Assembly (NCBI GenBank): GCA_054601695.1
Contig: BAAHQB010000004.1
Location: 1,054,001-1,118,000, forward strand
DNA from: Amorphochlora amoebiformis
Taxonomy: Eukaryota; Cercozoa; Chlorarachniophyceae
Direction: 5' to 3'
DNA length: 64,000 nt
A program made the position numbers and the translations under genes. The notes beneath the pieces are model-generated. The model did no database searches, had not been told where the DNA came from, and worked only from the letters and a program-made list of their open reading frames with translations. Of the stretch, positions 14,440 to 64,000 are shown piece after piece. Position 1 is the stretch's first letter. Every line of letters starts with the position of its first letter.

Positions 14440-14661
14440 CATACGTTGATATGTATACATACGTTGTTAACGATAAGAACACGGCCCTCATCCAGACGTA
14501 CAGGGGTTGAGTCAAAACATTTCTTATATGTGTGTCGTGATGCATATATATGTTCTCTCATATATATATACATACATATTTAAATATATATATTTATATA
14601 TATATATATATATATGTATATGTATGTATATATTTATATATATATCATTTTTTACATATGC

Positions 14662-14700
<39 letters not shown>

Positions 14701-15200
14701 GCACATCTAAAAGTCACAATTCTACGTTCAGATTCTCGCTGAGAAGGAGAAGGGTGTCCACTTTGTCGGACGTCTCGCCAACTACAAATACTTCGACATG
14801 GACGCGGTCTGTCGCTCGTTTCTCGTCCTCATACTCTCTCCTCTCTCTCTCTCTCCCTCTCTCCTCTGCGTATCCTCCCATCAATCTTAGCTGACCTCCC
14901 ATTCGCCTGGAGTAGGTGATGTCCGGTCTCTTCACTATTATTCTCGCTCTCCCTCAATTCTCCCCCTTGACTCGCTTCTTCCCCTGTTTCTCTCTCCCCC
15001 TTCCCCCCCCCCCTCCCTCCTTTTTCTCTTTATCTCTAAGGTCTTACACCTCTTTTTTTTAGCTCTGCTCAAATCTTTACTTTGCGACTAATTCAATTTC
15101 ACAGGCTATCCTGAACGCTCTTCAATATTACGATGAACATTTTGGAAAAGGAATCAAGTCGGCGGAAGTTCAGGTAATTAGGTATCCTGTTTTGCTCATG

Positions 15201-15240
<40 letters not shown>

Positions 15241-15348
15241 TATATAATATGATATACGTATGTATATCGCATGTAAAAATATGTATGGTTGTATGCATAT
15301 GATGTACATATACATATATAAAATAGATTTTATATGTATATATGTATA

Positions 15349-15385
<37 letters not shown>

Positions 15386-15473
15386 TTTTATATATATATT
15401 TATATCTAATATATATACATACGTACATATAGTATATATGTATGTTATTTATGTATATATTTATATTATTATA

Positions 15474-15505
<32 letters not shown>

Positions 15506-15934
15506 GTGTATACATGTATATATGTATATATATATATATATATATATTATGTATATGCACAATGATAATACCAGTAACATAATACAAACATTATAACCGT
15601 AACCCAACCCTAAACAACCCTAACCCTAACCCTAAGAAACCTGTAACTCTAATCAAACATCATATAAAATATACGTATATATATATATATATTAAATATG
15701 TATTATGTATAATATATATGTTTTTACAAATATATATATATATATATATTATATACATATGTGTGTATACATATACATATTATATATTGTATATTTCTAT
15801 TTTATATATATAAATATATATATATACATGTATACATATTATATTATATTATATTATATATATATATATATATATGTTTGTATATAAAACACGTAACATC
15901 GTAGGCTGATGCTCCCTGGCTCGCTATGAAGTGA
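9007..15934 (+). CDS. UDP-galactopyranose mutase, bacterial-like type
   Basis: UGM is an FAD enzyme that interconverts UDP-galactopyranose and UDP-galactofuranose for cell-surface galactofuranose. There are 17 exons: 9007-9129, 9210-9346, 9806-9859, 10117-10178, 10286-10341, 10893-11020, 11273-11356, 11506-11611, 12085-12130, 12410-12527, 12915-12959, 13330-13387, 13556-13645, 14080-14139, 14732-14806, 15105-15173 and 15905-15934 (stop TGA). They give 446 aa with unbroken phase. Visible motifs, in order: the FAD loop [12 protein letters not shown] (about 64-75), [44 protein letters not shown], the DPYYPV loop, and [16 protein letters not shown]. The spacing resembles bacterial Glf more than the longer fungal and kinetoplastid enzymes, apart from an extra N-terminus of about 60 aa. 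The first exon is the least certain; an in-frame ATG at 8914 is possible. Decayed copies of exons 10 and 14 lie in adjacent introns. Confidence 0.93.
12271..12306 (+). pseudogene. Decayed partial copy of UGM exon 10 (acceptor plus exon start)
   Basis: It repeats the TATCAG acceptor and about the first 32 nt of the real exon at 12410 (ATTGATGTCCA then TTGAACGT), with scattered substitutions, and then diverges. Its frame would run into a TAG soon after, so it is unlikely to be used as an exon. It sits about 135 bp upstream of the true exon. Confidence 0.85.
13662..13889. repeat. Degenerate CCCTAA telomere-type repeats in a UGM intron
   Basis: CCCTAAC, CCTAACC and close variants recur over about 230 bp of the intron between exons 13 and 14. 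Mutations are frequent, so this looks like an old interstitial array. A shorter, cleaner array lies at 15596-15637 in the last intron. Confidence 0.8.
14262..14516 (+). pseudogene. Two decayed partial copies of UGM exon 14 (exon end plus donor)
   Basis: 14262-14307 and 14462-14516 both repeat the end of exon 14, which reads ACATGGCCCTCTTCCAG in the real copy, followed by the GTTGAGTCAA intron start. The first copy has lost the middle of the exon end. The second keeps TTAACGATAAGAAC but has an extra G in its donor. Both are embedded in (TA)n. Confidence 0.85.
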
Positions 15935-16247
15935 GAAACTCGTCCATATTACACAGACACTCGAGTCCAAATAAGTCTGTTTAGGTGCAACTTAATTGAT
16001 GCCACATTTAGTTCTTGAGCGCTAGAGTATGTGCTTATGTTCGCTTCTTATCGCATTTTTTGACATCTAAATTGCGCAGCTCCTTTGAACCACCCAATTG
16101 CGATAAATTTTAAAATTGAGAATTCTATTCATTCGTCCCATTTTCATTTTGTCGATTTTCTCGTGTTAGTTGAAGTAGAATACTTGTGCTATGCTAGTAT
16201 GATATATTATAAATCTTATCCAGTATTCTAGTATATATACGTATATA

Positions 16248-16281
<34 letters not shown>

Positions 16282-16312
16282 GCTAACTTATATCTAGTAT
16301 ATACACAACATA

Positions 16313-16361
<49 letters not shown>

Positions 16362-16449
16362 GTATAATATAAATATAATATATATATATATATATACAAT
16401 ACATATACATATACATATATTATATATATATACAAAAATATTGACATAT

Positions 16450-16539
<90 letters not shown>

Positions 16540-16652
16540 TGTACATCATCTAGATCATCCATGCATCCGATGGCAATTGATACGGTCTATATACTAATAT
16601 ACATATTATGTAACATATATATATTATAATATATATATATATATAAATATAT

Positions 16653-16692
<40 letters not shown>

Positions 16693-16876
16693 ACACTTAT
16701 GTGTGTATACTAGATATCATGATATCATAAAATGTCCGGAGTATACACGCAGTATGGTAATATTGTACCTAGATATACGTACGTTATACACATAAAATAT
16801 ATATATATATATATAGATCTAAAAAAAAGTATACATGAATATGTATATACTGATATATCTAGATATATATGCCATC

Positions 16877-16930
<54 letters not shown>

Positions 16931-16958
16931 CATAAGTTATTCGAGCTATACATACATA

Positions 16959-17003
<45 letters not shown>

Positions 17004-17249
17004 GTACTGTAGCATATAAATGTAATGATATATATATATATATATATATATATAGTATTTATCTTTTCATATATATATATATATCATATTTTTATATATT
17101 ATATATATATGTATATGTATATGTATATATGTAAATAAATATATTTTCTTTTTACATATTATGATCTAGATCTGGAAATTACTTAACCAGTGATGGTTTT
17201 CTAGATCATCGTGTTTTTCATACCGCAGCACAGGACGTCTGGTCTATCT
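15935..17249. other. Convergent spacer between UGM and DCC1
   Basis: About 250 bp of ordinary sequence follows the UGM stop. It probably contains the 3' UTR and has AATT-rich, AATAAA-poor sequence. After that, 16200-17160 is nearly continuous (TA)n with short interruptions. I found no exon or RNA gene. Confidence 0.6.
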
Positions 17250-18480
17250 CTAGCGAGCCATGGCCAGCCCGCTTACAACAATCGGAACGCAATATCCATC
17301 GACCTCCCGCGCATGTTTTAAAACTAATTGCTCCAGCGTTTCACCGTAGTCTCGCAAGCACTCCATATATGGCCTGAGATCTTCCAGCTTCCAACGTGGG
17401 CGGAGCTCGAAGAGAGCATCCATCCTGTCGGCAGCTAACGCTGGGAGCATGAGATGAGTTACGTACGTCCACTTGACGCCCTCGGGCGTCTTGCTTTCGA
17501 TTGCAACCCCCCCCAAGAGGTTCCTATCCGGCATGAGGCCTTGAGGCAGCATTTTCCCCCACTCATTCATCAGTTGTCGATCAGAGATCGTGCTCTTCTT
17601 GTGGAACAGAAGCTCCGCTTTGAAAAGGCATATTTTCGCTGGATCCAGCGCGATTGTCTTATTCCCGTTTGCTCCTGCCCCCTCGCTCGAGCTCTTACAG
17701 AGGAGACGGAGTGCGTGGTGAACTAGAAACGCAGGATAGTCGGCCTTCACATCCTCGACACACCTCGAGACTGGGACAGAGTCGAACGCCCACCCGTTCA
17801 TCTCGATGGTGGCGAGGACAAACTCGATGAGATCGTCGGCGAAGGCTGTACTAAGGAGTCTCCAGAATCCATTGATCTCGATGGCGTGTAGCATCCGCAG
17901 GTATTTTCGTAACTCTTCATCGCTACAATGCAGGGCGTCACAGAGATCGTCGAAACGGTACAGCTTCGCTCCTGCAATCACGTCTCTCAGCGCAGAAGCC
18001 GTACCGCCAGCTTCTGCCTCCTCGTCAGAGTACTCTGGGGAGGTCCGTAGCAGTTGGTATAGAGTGTAAATAGACGGAATGGTCTCTCTAAGAGCCATAT
18101 GTGTGGTGGTCGACGCCTCGATCACGATTCGATTTGTGTCAGGGACACCTGTAGCAGACTTGAGCCTTTTCGCCGGCTGAATGCTTTCGTCGCGCTTCTT
18201 AATCAGAAGCTGGGTGTTCGACGACTCGATGCTTTGAATCTCGTACGTCTTGTCTTTTGTCACTAGGTAGGCGCGCTCTTTGTTCAACCCGCGAACTTGG
18301 AAGACACTGTCGGCTTTTTCGAGCTCGGCGAGCATGTCCTTGGTCACTTCGAGAACCTTAAAAATATATCACAAGGCATACATTCTACGTATACTCAATA
18401 GGGATGATAATCGGTCGACATAAGATCACCAGGTGTCGATTTTCGGCATAAGTTGCGCCAAACGCCAAACGCCCCTCCAT
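17250..18480 (-). CDS. DSCC1: Sister chromatid cohesion protein DCC1 (Ctf18-RFC subunit)
   Basis: There are two exons, 18480-18430 and 18356-17250, joined across a 73-nt GT-AG intron, giving 385 aa. The first exon adds MEGRLAFGATYAENRHL. The junction reads RHLVLEVTKDML and restores the LLELP-like start of the family. DCC1 binds Ctf18 and Ctf8 to form an alternative clamp loader that acts on PCNA for cohesion and fork stability in the nucleus. Supporting motifs are TKDKTYEIQ near the N-terminus, the central LHAIEINGFWRLLS helix block, and the C-terminal winged-helix region with LFELRPRWKLEDLRPYMECL. The length is close to the human protein. The start codon lies in one arm of a perfect 8-bp inverted repeat. 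It is head-to-head with the aminopeptidase gene. Confidence 0.88.
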
Positions 18481-18494
18481 TTTCCGATGGAGGG
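18473..18494. promoter_or_regulatory. Inverted repeat spanning the DCC1 start codon
   Basis: CCCTCCAT and ATGGAGGG are perfect complements separated by six bases (TTTCCG). On the minus strand the second arm of the hairpin contains the proposed ATG. A hairpin here could affect initiation or be a protein-binding palindrome; which is unknown. Confidence 0.5.
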
Positions 18495-18661
18495 AGCGCG
18501 TTTCTGGAAAAATACTATTCGGCTTCACTCTTCTAATCCCTCTCCTTGGAAAATTTATTTAACTAATCCTACCTAATAAACGACGGATTCTCCATCGGCT
18601 CTCCATGGAGTCTCCTGAGTCTCCACAATCAAATTTTCCGTGACGCAGGGCACCCCGAACC
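18481..18661. promoter_or_regulatory. Shared bidirectional promoter region of DCC1 and aminopeptidase
   Basis: Only 181 bp separate the two start codons, and the sequence has no (TA)n, unlike almost every other non-coding stretch in the window. It holds a CTCCATGGAG palindrome near 18601 and several CTCC direct repeats. There is no obvious TATA box. Confidence 0.6.
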
Positions 18662-43913
<25,252 letters not shown>

Positions 43914-44819
43914 GCACACTCTGCTTAGTGATACCTAGAACCAAGGTCAAATCGTGGCTTATCCCCTCCGACGGATTGGATTTTGTCGGATACGCTTCGG
44001 TAGAATCATTCCTAGGTATCAGTCGCGCTTCAAATTGCAATAGACTTTCTAGTCTCTGTCAAGTTCAAGTTATTTGGCATATATTCCCAATCGATATTTA
44101 TCTAGTGTATAGCCACCATTAGAATCATATTAAAGTCATACTATAAGTCATACTATTAAGCATGCCAGTTCTAGATGTAGTACCAGGCATGTTATCATGA
44201 TATCGATATTTTATCATGATACCTAGGTACCAGTGAATGCGATATATGGTATACGTTTACGTATACTGGCGTATTTCATGATGTGACATGATCTGGGCGA
44301 TAACACGTTTCACACACCAACGCACATCATAATAATGATACCGAAGTTGGAATGTACGTACATACGAATACGTACGTACTAACCTGTATACCTAGATACG
44401 TACGTATTAGTACACGTACCGTGACGTACCTGCGTACGCACGTACGTATACGACATATATCGTGATACGTCATACGTACCAACATACAAACCGTAGTGAT
44501 CCTGAGGAGCTATACAACCTTCCACTATGTTTTTGGGCCTGGTGAGGCAAGCTTACAGCTTATACTTACACATACTAACATATCATCACGTATGTACGAA
44601 CAGTATATCGGATATATTACTAAATTGCGATTTACGAAATACGGCTGGCCCATGAATCATGATGATGATCATTAAGATCATCAGAGCCTATAATATATAT
44701 CTAAGATAAACCGTACGCAAACTTGCAATGCCATAGATGGCTAGTTTCTACTTTCTACAAAACATGGCATATGTATCTCCTAGGCTTCTCACCTACAGTG
44801 TTTGGAATACATACGTATG

Positions 44820-44866
<47 letters not shown>

Positions 44867-44974
44867 AAATATATATGTACATATATATACACATATTATA
44901 CATGTATATATATAATTATACATACATACACACACCCATACATACATATATTGTATACACATATACATATATAT

Positions 44975-45031
<57 letters not shown>

Positions 45032-45039
45032 TCACATAT

Positions 45040-45070
<31 letters not shown>

Positions 45071-45116
45071 TTGTAATATACATATATACATACACATACA
45101 CATATATATATATCAC

Positions 45117-45152
<36 letters not shown>

Positions 45153-45157
45153 GTATG

Positions 45158-45206
<49 letters not shown>

Positions 45207-45316
45207 CATTATATATTATTTATTTAATATATAAATTTACGAATGCGGGGATATGCTCGTCAACGAACTTTATCATTCACTTAAATTTACGCAAGATGAA
45301 CACGCAGACGCAGTCA
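43914..45316. other. Convergent spacer between aminopeptidase and cathepsin Z
   Basis: About 880 bp of non-microsatellite sequence (43914-44800) is rich in short palindromes such as ACGTACGT, CTAGG and ATCATGAT. Then comes (TA)n to 45230. No coding chain or RNA gene was seen. The 44340-44480 part is dominated by GTAC/ACGT words. Confidence 0.6.
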
Positions 45317-49231
<3,915 letters not shown>

Positions 49232-49406
49232 CGTGTGTCAGGTCGACGTCGACGGCAAATTGAAGAGCGATCTTCAAGTTGACGGAACCCATTCATCACC
49301 CGAACAAGTTTCGATCATCTTGGATCCCGTGTCGAATTAATCGAATTATTAAAAATAATTAAGTCCATGGACACAAAATAGCGCTCCACGCCACGCCAAC
49401 GGATCC
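49232..49406. promoter_or_regulatory. Shared promoter region of cathepsin Z and coiled-coil gene
   Basis: 175 bp between two divergent start codons, free of (TA)n. It contains GTCGACGTCGACGG near 49242 (a GTCGAC direct repeat) and an AT-rich AATTATTAAAAATAATTAAG near 49342 that could serve as a TATA-like element for the plus-strand gene. Confidence 0.55.
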
Positions 49407-50423
49407 ATGGCGCTTGCTGGAACGGAGGGAACGAACACAATCCCCGAGGAACAGGAAGGCCTATCATCTATTCAGCAAGTAGAAAAGAGAGATTCCCTGG
49501 ATGATGGTCTCGATTTGATCGATCTCAACGACGCCCTCTCATCCCCACCGAAGATACCACCGCCCCTTTCACAGCTGGAAAGCAAAACAGAGACACCACC
49601 GCATGCACGGTGGCTCAAGACTATGAGCAAGCTCATTTACAACGACGATGATGATCCAGCGTCGAAATCTGCCAAGAGCTCCACGTCATCTTGGCTATCG
49701 AACGTGTCAAAGTTCTTGATAACAGAAGCTCCGTCAAGCCAAACACCAGAGGCTATCACGAGCATGAAAATCATGGAGAAGGCCAAAGAAGTGGCCGAGC
49801 GAGAGAGCGAGGTCATGTCATCGTTCGCACTCCTCAACGAAGAGCGACGACGAGTAAACGAACTCAAGGATCTGAACGCACAATTCAGCCAAGAGCTTAC
49901 ACTTCGACGTGATGAAATAAAGTCCTTGAAGGACGAACTGGCGGCCGTCAAAGACGACATGAAGGACCGAAGCCAATTTATTCAGTTTCTTCGTGAGAAG
50001 CACGCCACGCAAAAGGGAATGTGGGCGGCGACGGAATCCGAGCTCCGCAGTCAGTTAGAGACTGCCCAAGACAGAGCTTCAGAAGCCCTGGCAGGACGTG
50101 CAGAGATGCAGGCCAACCGCGACCGTGCGAGGGAGGACAGTCGCGCTCTCGAGATCATGCTCAACCTTGAGACTCAGCAGTGCGAGAGGCTCGGTCGAGA
50201 GCTCGCGCGATATAAGGCATGGGCACAGGGAAAGAGAAAGAAGGAACTAAACGGGAAGGTTACCCCGCGGCTCACCCCGCGGAAGATCACACCGAAGAGG
50301 ATAGTTCTTGGGGGACTGGTCGTGGGGAACAAGGAAAATATGGCCCATTTGAAACTTGCGAGAGTAGAGAAACTTGAGGATAATGGCGGCCCGGAGGAAT
50401 TCATGGTCGAGTCAGTGGAGTAG
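49407..50423 (+). CDS. Intronless coiled-coil protein with a KEN box
   Basis: A single exon of 338 aa with normal codon use. An acidic, Ser/Pro-rich N-terminal third (including KIPPPLSQLESKTETPP) precedes a long charged helix region, about residues 120-275. That region has heptad-like Leu spacing (ERRRVNELKDLNAQFSQEL) and is likely a coiled coil. The basic tail has three TP sites (TPRLTPRKITPKR) and a KEN box at about 309-311 in GNKENMAHL. KEN boxes are degrons for the anaphase-promoting complex and TP sites are typical Cdk targets. A cell-cycle or centrosome/spindle role is therefore an inference from motifs only. I do not recognise a family. The gene is intronless while every neighbour has many introns. 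Confidence 0.85.
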   Translation: MALAGTEGTNTIPEEQEGLSSIQQVEKRDSLDDGLDLIDLNDALSSPPKIPPPLSQLESKTETPPHARWLKTMSKLIYNDDDDPASKSAKSSTSSWLSNVSKFLITEAPSSQTPEAITSMKIMEKAKEVAERESEVMSSFALLNEERRRVNELKDLNAQFSQELTLRRDEIKSLKDELAAVKDDMKDRSQFIQFLREKHATQKGMWAATESELRSQLETAQDRASEALAGRAEMQANRDRAREDSRALEIMLNLETQQCERLGRELARYKAWAQGKRKKELNGKVTPRLTPRKITPKRIVLGGLVVGNKENMAHLKLARVEKLEDNGGPEEFMVESVE

Positions 50424-51198
50424 AGATATAGGACGTGTGAGAACGATACAGTAGCAGGTTTTTGGTGCTTCAGTTACATTTTGGCAACCTTCAAATTTTG
50501 AGAATATCAAATTGAAATCACAGTCAAACAAACAAACAAGCCTACCTAGCTGGTAGATGTATGTATGTGTTGACTCCGGACCGGTGGATTCATAAATTTA
50601 TGAATTTATGTATCATGATTGAATCTACTATCAATCTAGTCAATACTGATCTAGTGATCCTACTAGACTAGCTCTAGTAGCTAGACAAAAGAGCAAAGCT
50701 AATCAGCATATTATCTAGATTATCTGTTATCAATCTAGTCAATAACTAAATTTATTACATAGTCTAGAGTCCAGAAAGTACGTCAACACTCGTCTACAGT
50801 CTAGACAGTCTAGATACTAGAGATAACTCCGATCGTAACGTGCTTCAAGTCTTGAAGATTGTATTATGTCTAGTATGTTATCAAGAGAATTATCGGGTAT
50901 CGTACTTGGCATGATGATTTAGATAATTAATACTAGTAATATATCAATATTAATATTGATCGATATCTAGATATGGACTTCATATATATATAGCATACAA
51001 GCTAATAAATTATACTATCACTGATATATCTCTAATTATACTACTAGACTAGGCTATAGTTAATCTACGTAGTATCTAGATAAGTGTAGTAACTTGATAA
51101 TTTACTAGTAGCCTACGTAGCTACATGCCTATCACTGTCATCATAAGCATAAAATCATGATACTCCTAGCTGTAATATGATGTAAATCGTATCTATCA

Positions 51199-51239
<41 letters not shown>

Positions 51240-51277
51240 CACATATACATACTAGACATATATACATACATACACAC

Positions 51278-51310
<33 letters not shown>

Positions 51311-51376
51311 CATACATGTATGTACATGCTTACCAGCTAGAGACCTTAGATAGAGTGGTATCATATGGTACAAGTA

Positions 51377-51433
<57 letters not shown>

Positions 51434-51448
51434 TAGTGTATACACATG

Positions 51449-51519
<71 letters not shown>

Positions 51520-51726
51520 GTATATATATATGTGTATATATATATATACGTACATACATACATACATAAATATATAGCAACATCCGTCTCGATACATATA
51601 CTCATAATAGTTTGTATGTAAATTATATCCATTATATGCATGTATATTTTTGAAGGTAGACATAAATAAATATATAAACACCTATACAATAACAATATAT
51701 AACATACACACACAACACTTAAACAA
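50424..51726. other. Convergent spacer between the coiled-coil gene and gene H
   Basis: 50590-51130 is full of CTAG palindromes (more than a dozen in about 540 bp), then (TA)n from 51200 to 51560, then an ordinary flank. There is no gene or RNA gene. Confidence 0.6.
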
Positions 51727-61765
<10,039 letters not shown>

Positions 61766-62277
61766 CTAATTTATAGAAAGTTCGTCAAAAAACGAGAAAA
61801 TGAGGGAGATAGAGAGGAAGTAGCCGAAATGTGAAAGAGGGAAGGACAGAAGGATGACTAGGTTTGCGCGCGCACAGTTACATCTAGCTCATCTTCGGGT
61901 CCGAAAAAAACATTTTTTCCTTCTCAAGAGGGAAATGGGGAGAGATTAGTATGGGTGAGGGCGAGGTCAAGAGGAGAGGGAGTGTGGGAAAGGGGGGGGG
62001 ACGGGGAAGGAAAAATTTTGGCATTTCGGCAGGATTGCATCAGTGCCGAGGATTCCGAGCGTGACAGTAGCGTGACATGTCCATGAGTAGCCGAAATATC
62101 AGGAGCACACCGCCGTAAAATTAAATAATATAAAAAAATTAAGGATATTAAAAGGAACTCCCCAGGAAGTCCACAGGGAACCCCCTGTCCTGCCCTTTTA
62201 TCCGTCCCCCCCCCCCACCCTCCCACACCCACACCTTCCGAATAAATAGCAAGGTTGATTGAACAATTCGGCACGTG
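61766..62277. promoter_or_regulatory. Divergent promoter region of gene H and the SGNH gene, with unresolved 5' exons of H
   Basis: About 510 bp without (TA)n between the leftmost plus-strand start (62278) and the first recognised exon of gene H. It includes purine-rich and G-run sequence at 61920-62010 and a C run near 62206. One or two short first exons of gene H probably lie here. Confidence 0.5.
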
Positions 62278-62815
62278 ATGCAATGGGTTTACTTGAGCGC
62301 GGAATCCATAATCATGCTAACTCTAACTTTCTCCCTGGCGACATACTCCCTCCTTCGTACCTGGATGTTTATCGACGAGCCTCCTCTGAGAAAGATAAGG
62401 TTGAAGCATCTTATCGCGCTCCTCTCTCTTTCCCTCCCGCGCTATATATATCTAAGGGGTGGGGGCAGAGAGCGAAATAGCAAGCGCCGGGGTACTTTTT
62501 ATTTTTGGAATTCACTGCGTATGCAATTAGGGAGGAGAAGAAGAGGAAAAACACGCATATCGTGATGTTGGGCGACTCGACATTGTAAGTGAGAGTGATG
62601 ACTTTTTCACTACTTTTAAATTCTCAATTTGTCGGCGCCGATGGTGATTATTGATTTTGGGGGTAGGCGGGAAATGGGCCGGCGGATATATGTGGATATT
62701 AATATTGACGTCTTGCCTATAGGGATAATAAGCGTTGGGTGGGAACAGATCCGAGTGTTTGTGAACACATCCAGTGGAAGGTTTATTAACACATATCTAT
62801 GTGAACATATATATA

Positions 62816-62853
<38 letters not shown>

Positions 62854-62860
62854 ACATATA

Positions 62861-62903
<43 letters not shown>

Positions 62904-62904
62904 G

Positions 62905-62957
<53 letters not shown>

Positions 62958-63035
62958 ATATATTATCTATATGAACCTACATACCTGTGTATATATGTAT
63001 GTATATGTATGTGTGTTGCATATTTTATCTATATG

Positions 63036-63074
<39 letters not shown>

Positions 63075-63075
63075 T

Positions 63076-63107
<32 letters not shown>

Positions 63108-63251
63108 TTGTGTATTGTATACACATATACATGTATATATTCTTCTATATATATATATATATATATATTATGTAATATGTGTGTATATGTGTAAATCTAT
63201 ATTATATGTGTATATACATATAATATATATATATATATATGTATTCATATG

Positions 63252-63303
<52 letters not shown>

Positions 63304-63311
63304 TCATATAC

Positions 63312-63363
<52 letters not shown>

Positions 63364-63414
63364 GTATATATACATGTATTTGTAAAATATGTACATGTAT
63401 ACTCTATATATATG

Positions 63415-63501
<87 letters not shown>

Positions 63502-63538
63502 TTATAAAATATGTACATGTATACTATACATATATATG

Positions 63539-63590
<52 letters not shown>

Positions 63591-63684
63591 TGTACATACA
63601 CACACGCAACTATATATATATATATATATATATAATATTTAATGTATATTTATTTGGATATTATACAATATGTAATATATATAT

Positions 63685-63726
<42 letters not shown>

Positions 63727-63966
63727 ATATAATATCATATATATACAGATGTATATATACATATATATGTGTGTGTGTGTATCTATACATATATATATGT
63801 ACATATATATATATATATATGTATATTATATATATATATATATATATATATTTCCTACATATACATATAATTTTTAAGTTGAAATCTCGTGGAGAACACA
63901 GAGGATGGAAGGTATCAGACCTCAGCGTAGACGGTTACATGGTCATTACGTATTTGTTTTAATTTA

Positions 63967-64000
<34 letters not shown>
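62278..64000 (+). CDS. SGNH/GDSL-type hydrolase, N-terminal part (runs off right edge)
   Basis: The exons are 62278-62399, 62531-62584, 62723-62780 and 63879-63941, all in phase with GT-AG introns. The N-terminus contains a hydrophobic helix ([17 protein letters not shown], about residues 10-26) that could be a signal anchor, then a basic linker KKRKN. Block I reads [17 protein letters not shown], with the catalytic Ser at about 57 in GDSTLDN. The fourth exon reads [11 protein letters not shown], which fits block II (usually a small-residue and DG motif) of SGNH hydrolases. The family contains esterases and lipases; the substrate cannot be told. The catalytic Asp-His block would be beyond the window. 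The start is the ATG at 62278. Confidence in the exon chain is higher than in the family name. Confidence 0.7.

Noticed and set aside
62275-62490. Minus-strand exon-like frame reading [15 protein letters not shown] opposite the SGNH gene
   Set aside because: The plus-strand chain has four in-phase exons with a GDSTLDN motif; the minus-strand reading has no matching neighbours.

Overview
This is eukaryotic nuclear DNA: a 64 kb stretch of intron-rich genes whose introns are swollen with (TA)n microsatellites. The long Tyr/Ile reading frames in it are microsatellite translations, not genes. I assembled gene models by joining short exons across GT-AG (occasionally GC-AG) introns, requiring matching codon phase and conserved family motifs. 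Many intronic stretches carry TTAGGG/CCCTAA telomere-type repeats. That fits an opisthokont protist, early-branching fungus or similar unicellular eukaryote. I cannot name the species.

Layout, left to right. (A) <1-2167, minus: multi-exon gene of unknown function, running off the left edge. (B) 5625-6719, plus: LIM-domain protein followed by five near-identical 37-residue repeats, mostly one per exon. (C) 9007-15934, plus: UDP-galactopyranose mutase of the bacterial-like type, 17 exons, 446 aa. (D) 17250-18480, minus: DCC1, a subunit of the Ctf18 clamp loader. (E) 18662-43913, plus: M1 zinc aminopeptidase (puromycin-sensitive type), 39 exons, 884 aa, only about 10% of its 25 kb coding. (F) 45317-49231, minus: cathepsin Z/X cysteine protease, 12 exons, 309 aa, with no long open frame. 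(G) 49407-50423, plus: intronless coiled-coil protein with a KEN box. (H) 51727-61765 or beyond, minus: at least 13 exons, no family recognised. (I) 62278 to beyond the right edge, plus: SGNH/GDSL-type hydrolase, first four exons. D/E and F/G are head-to-head pairs separated by only 181 and 175 bp, so they probably share promoters. H/I is also divergent. Convergent pairs (C/D, E/F, G/H) are separated by 1.3-1.4 kb of AT-rich or palindrome-rich spacer.

The genes do not form a pathway; they are a normal mix of housekeeping and lysosomal/secretory functions. The unusual part is the intron biology. At least six exons in three genes have decayed partial copies ('echoes') of themselves in the adjacent intron. 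Upstream echoes keep the acceptor and the exon start; downstream echoes keep the exon end, usually with the donor. Introns also contain telomere-type arrays that touch or supply splice sites, a triplicated TACTAAT/acceptor cassette, three GC-AG introns in one gene, and a 260-bp GA/GC/C/GC/G tract.
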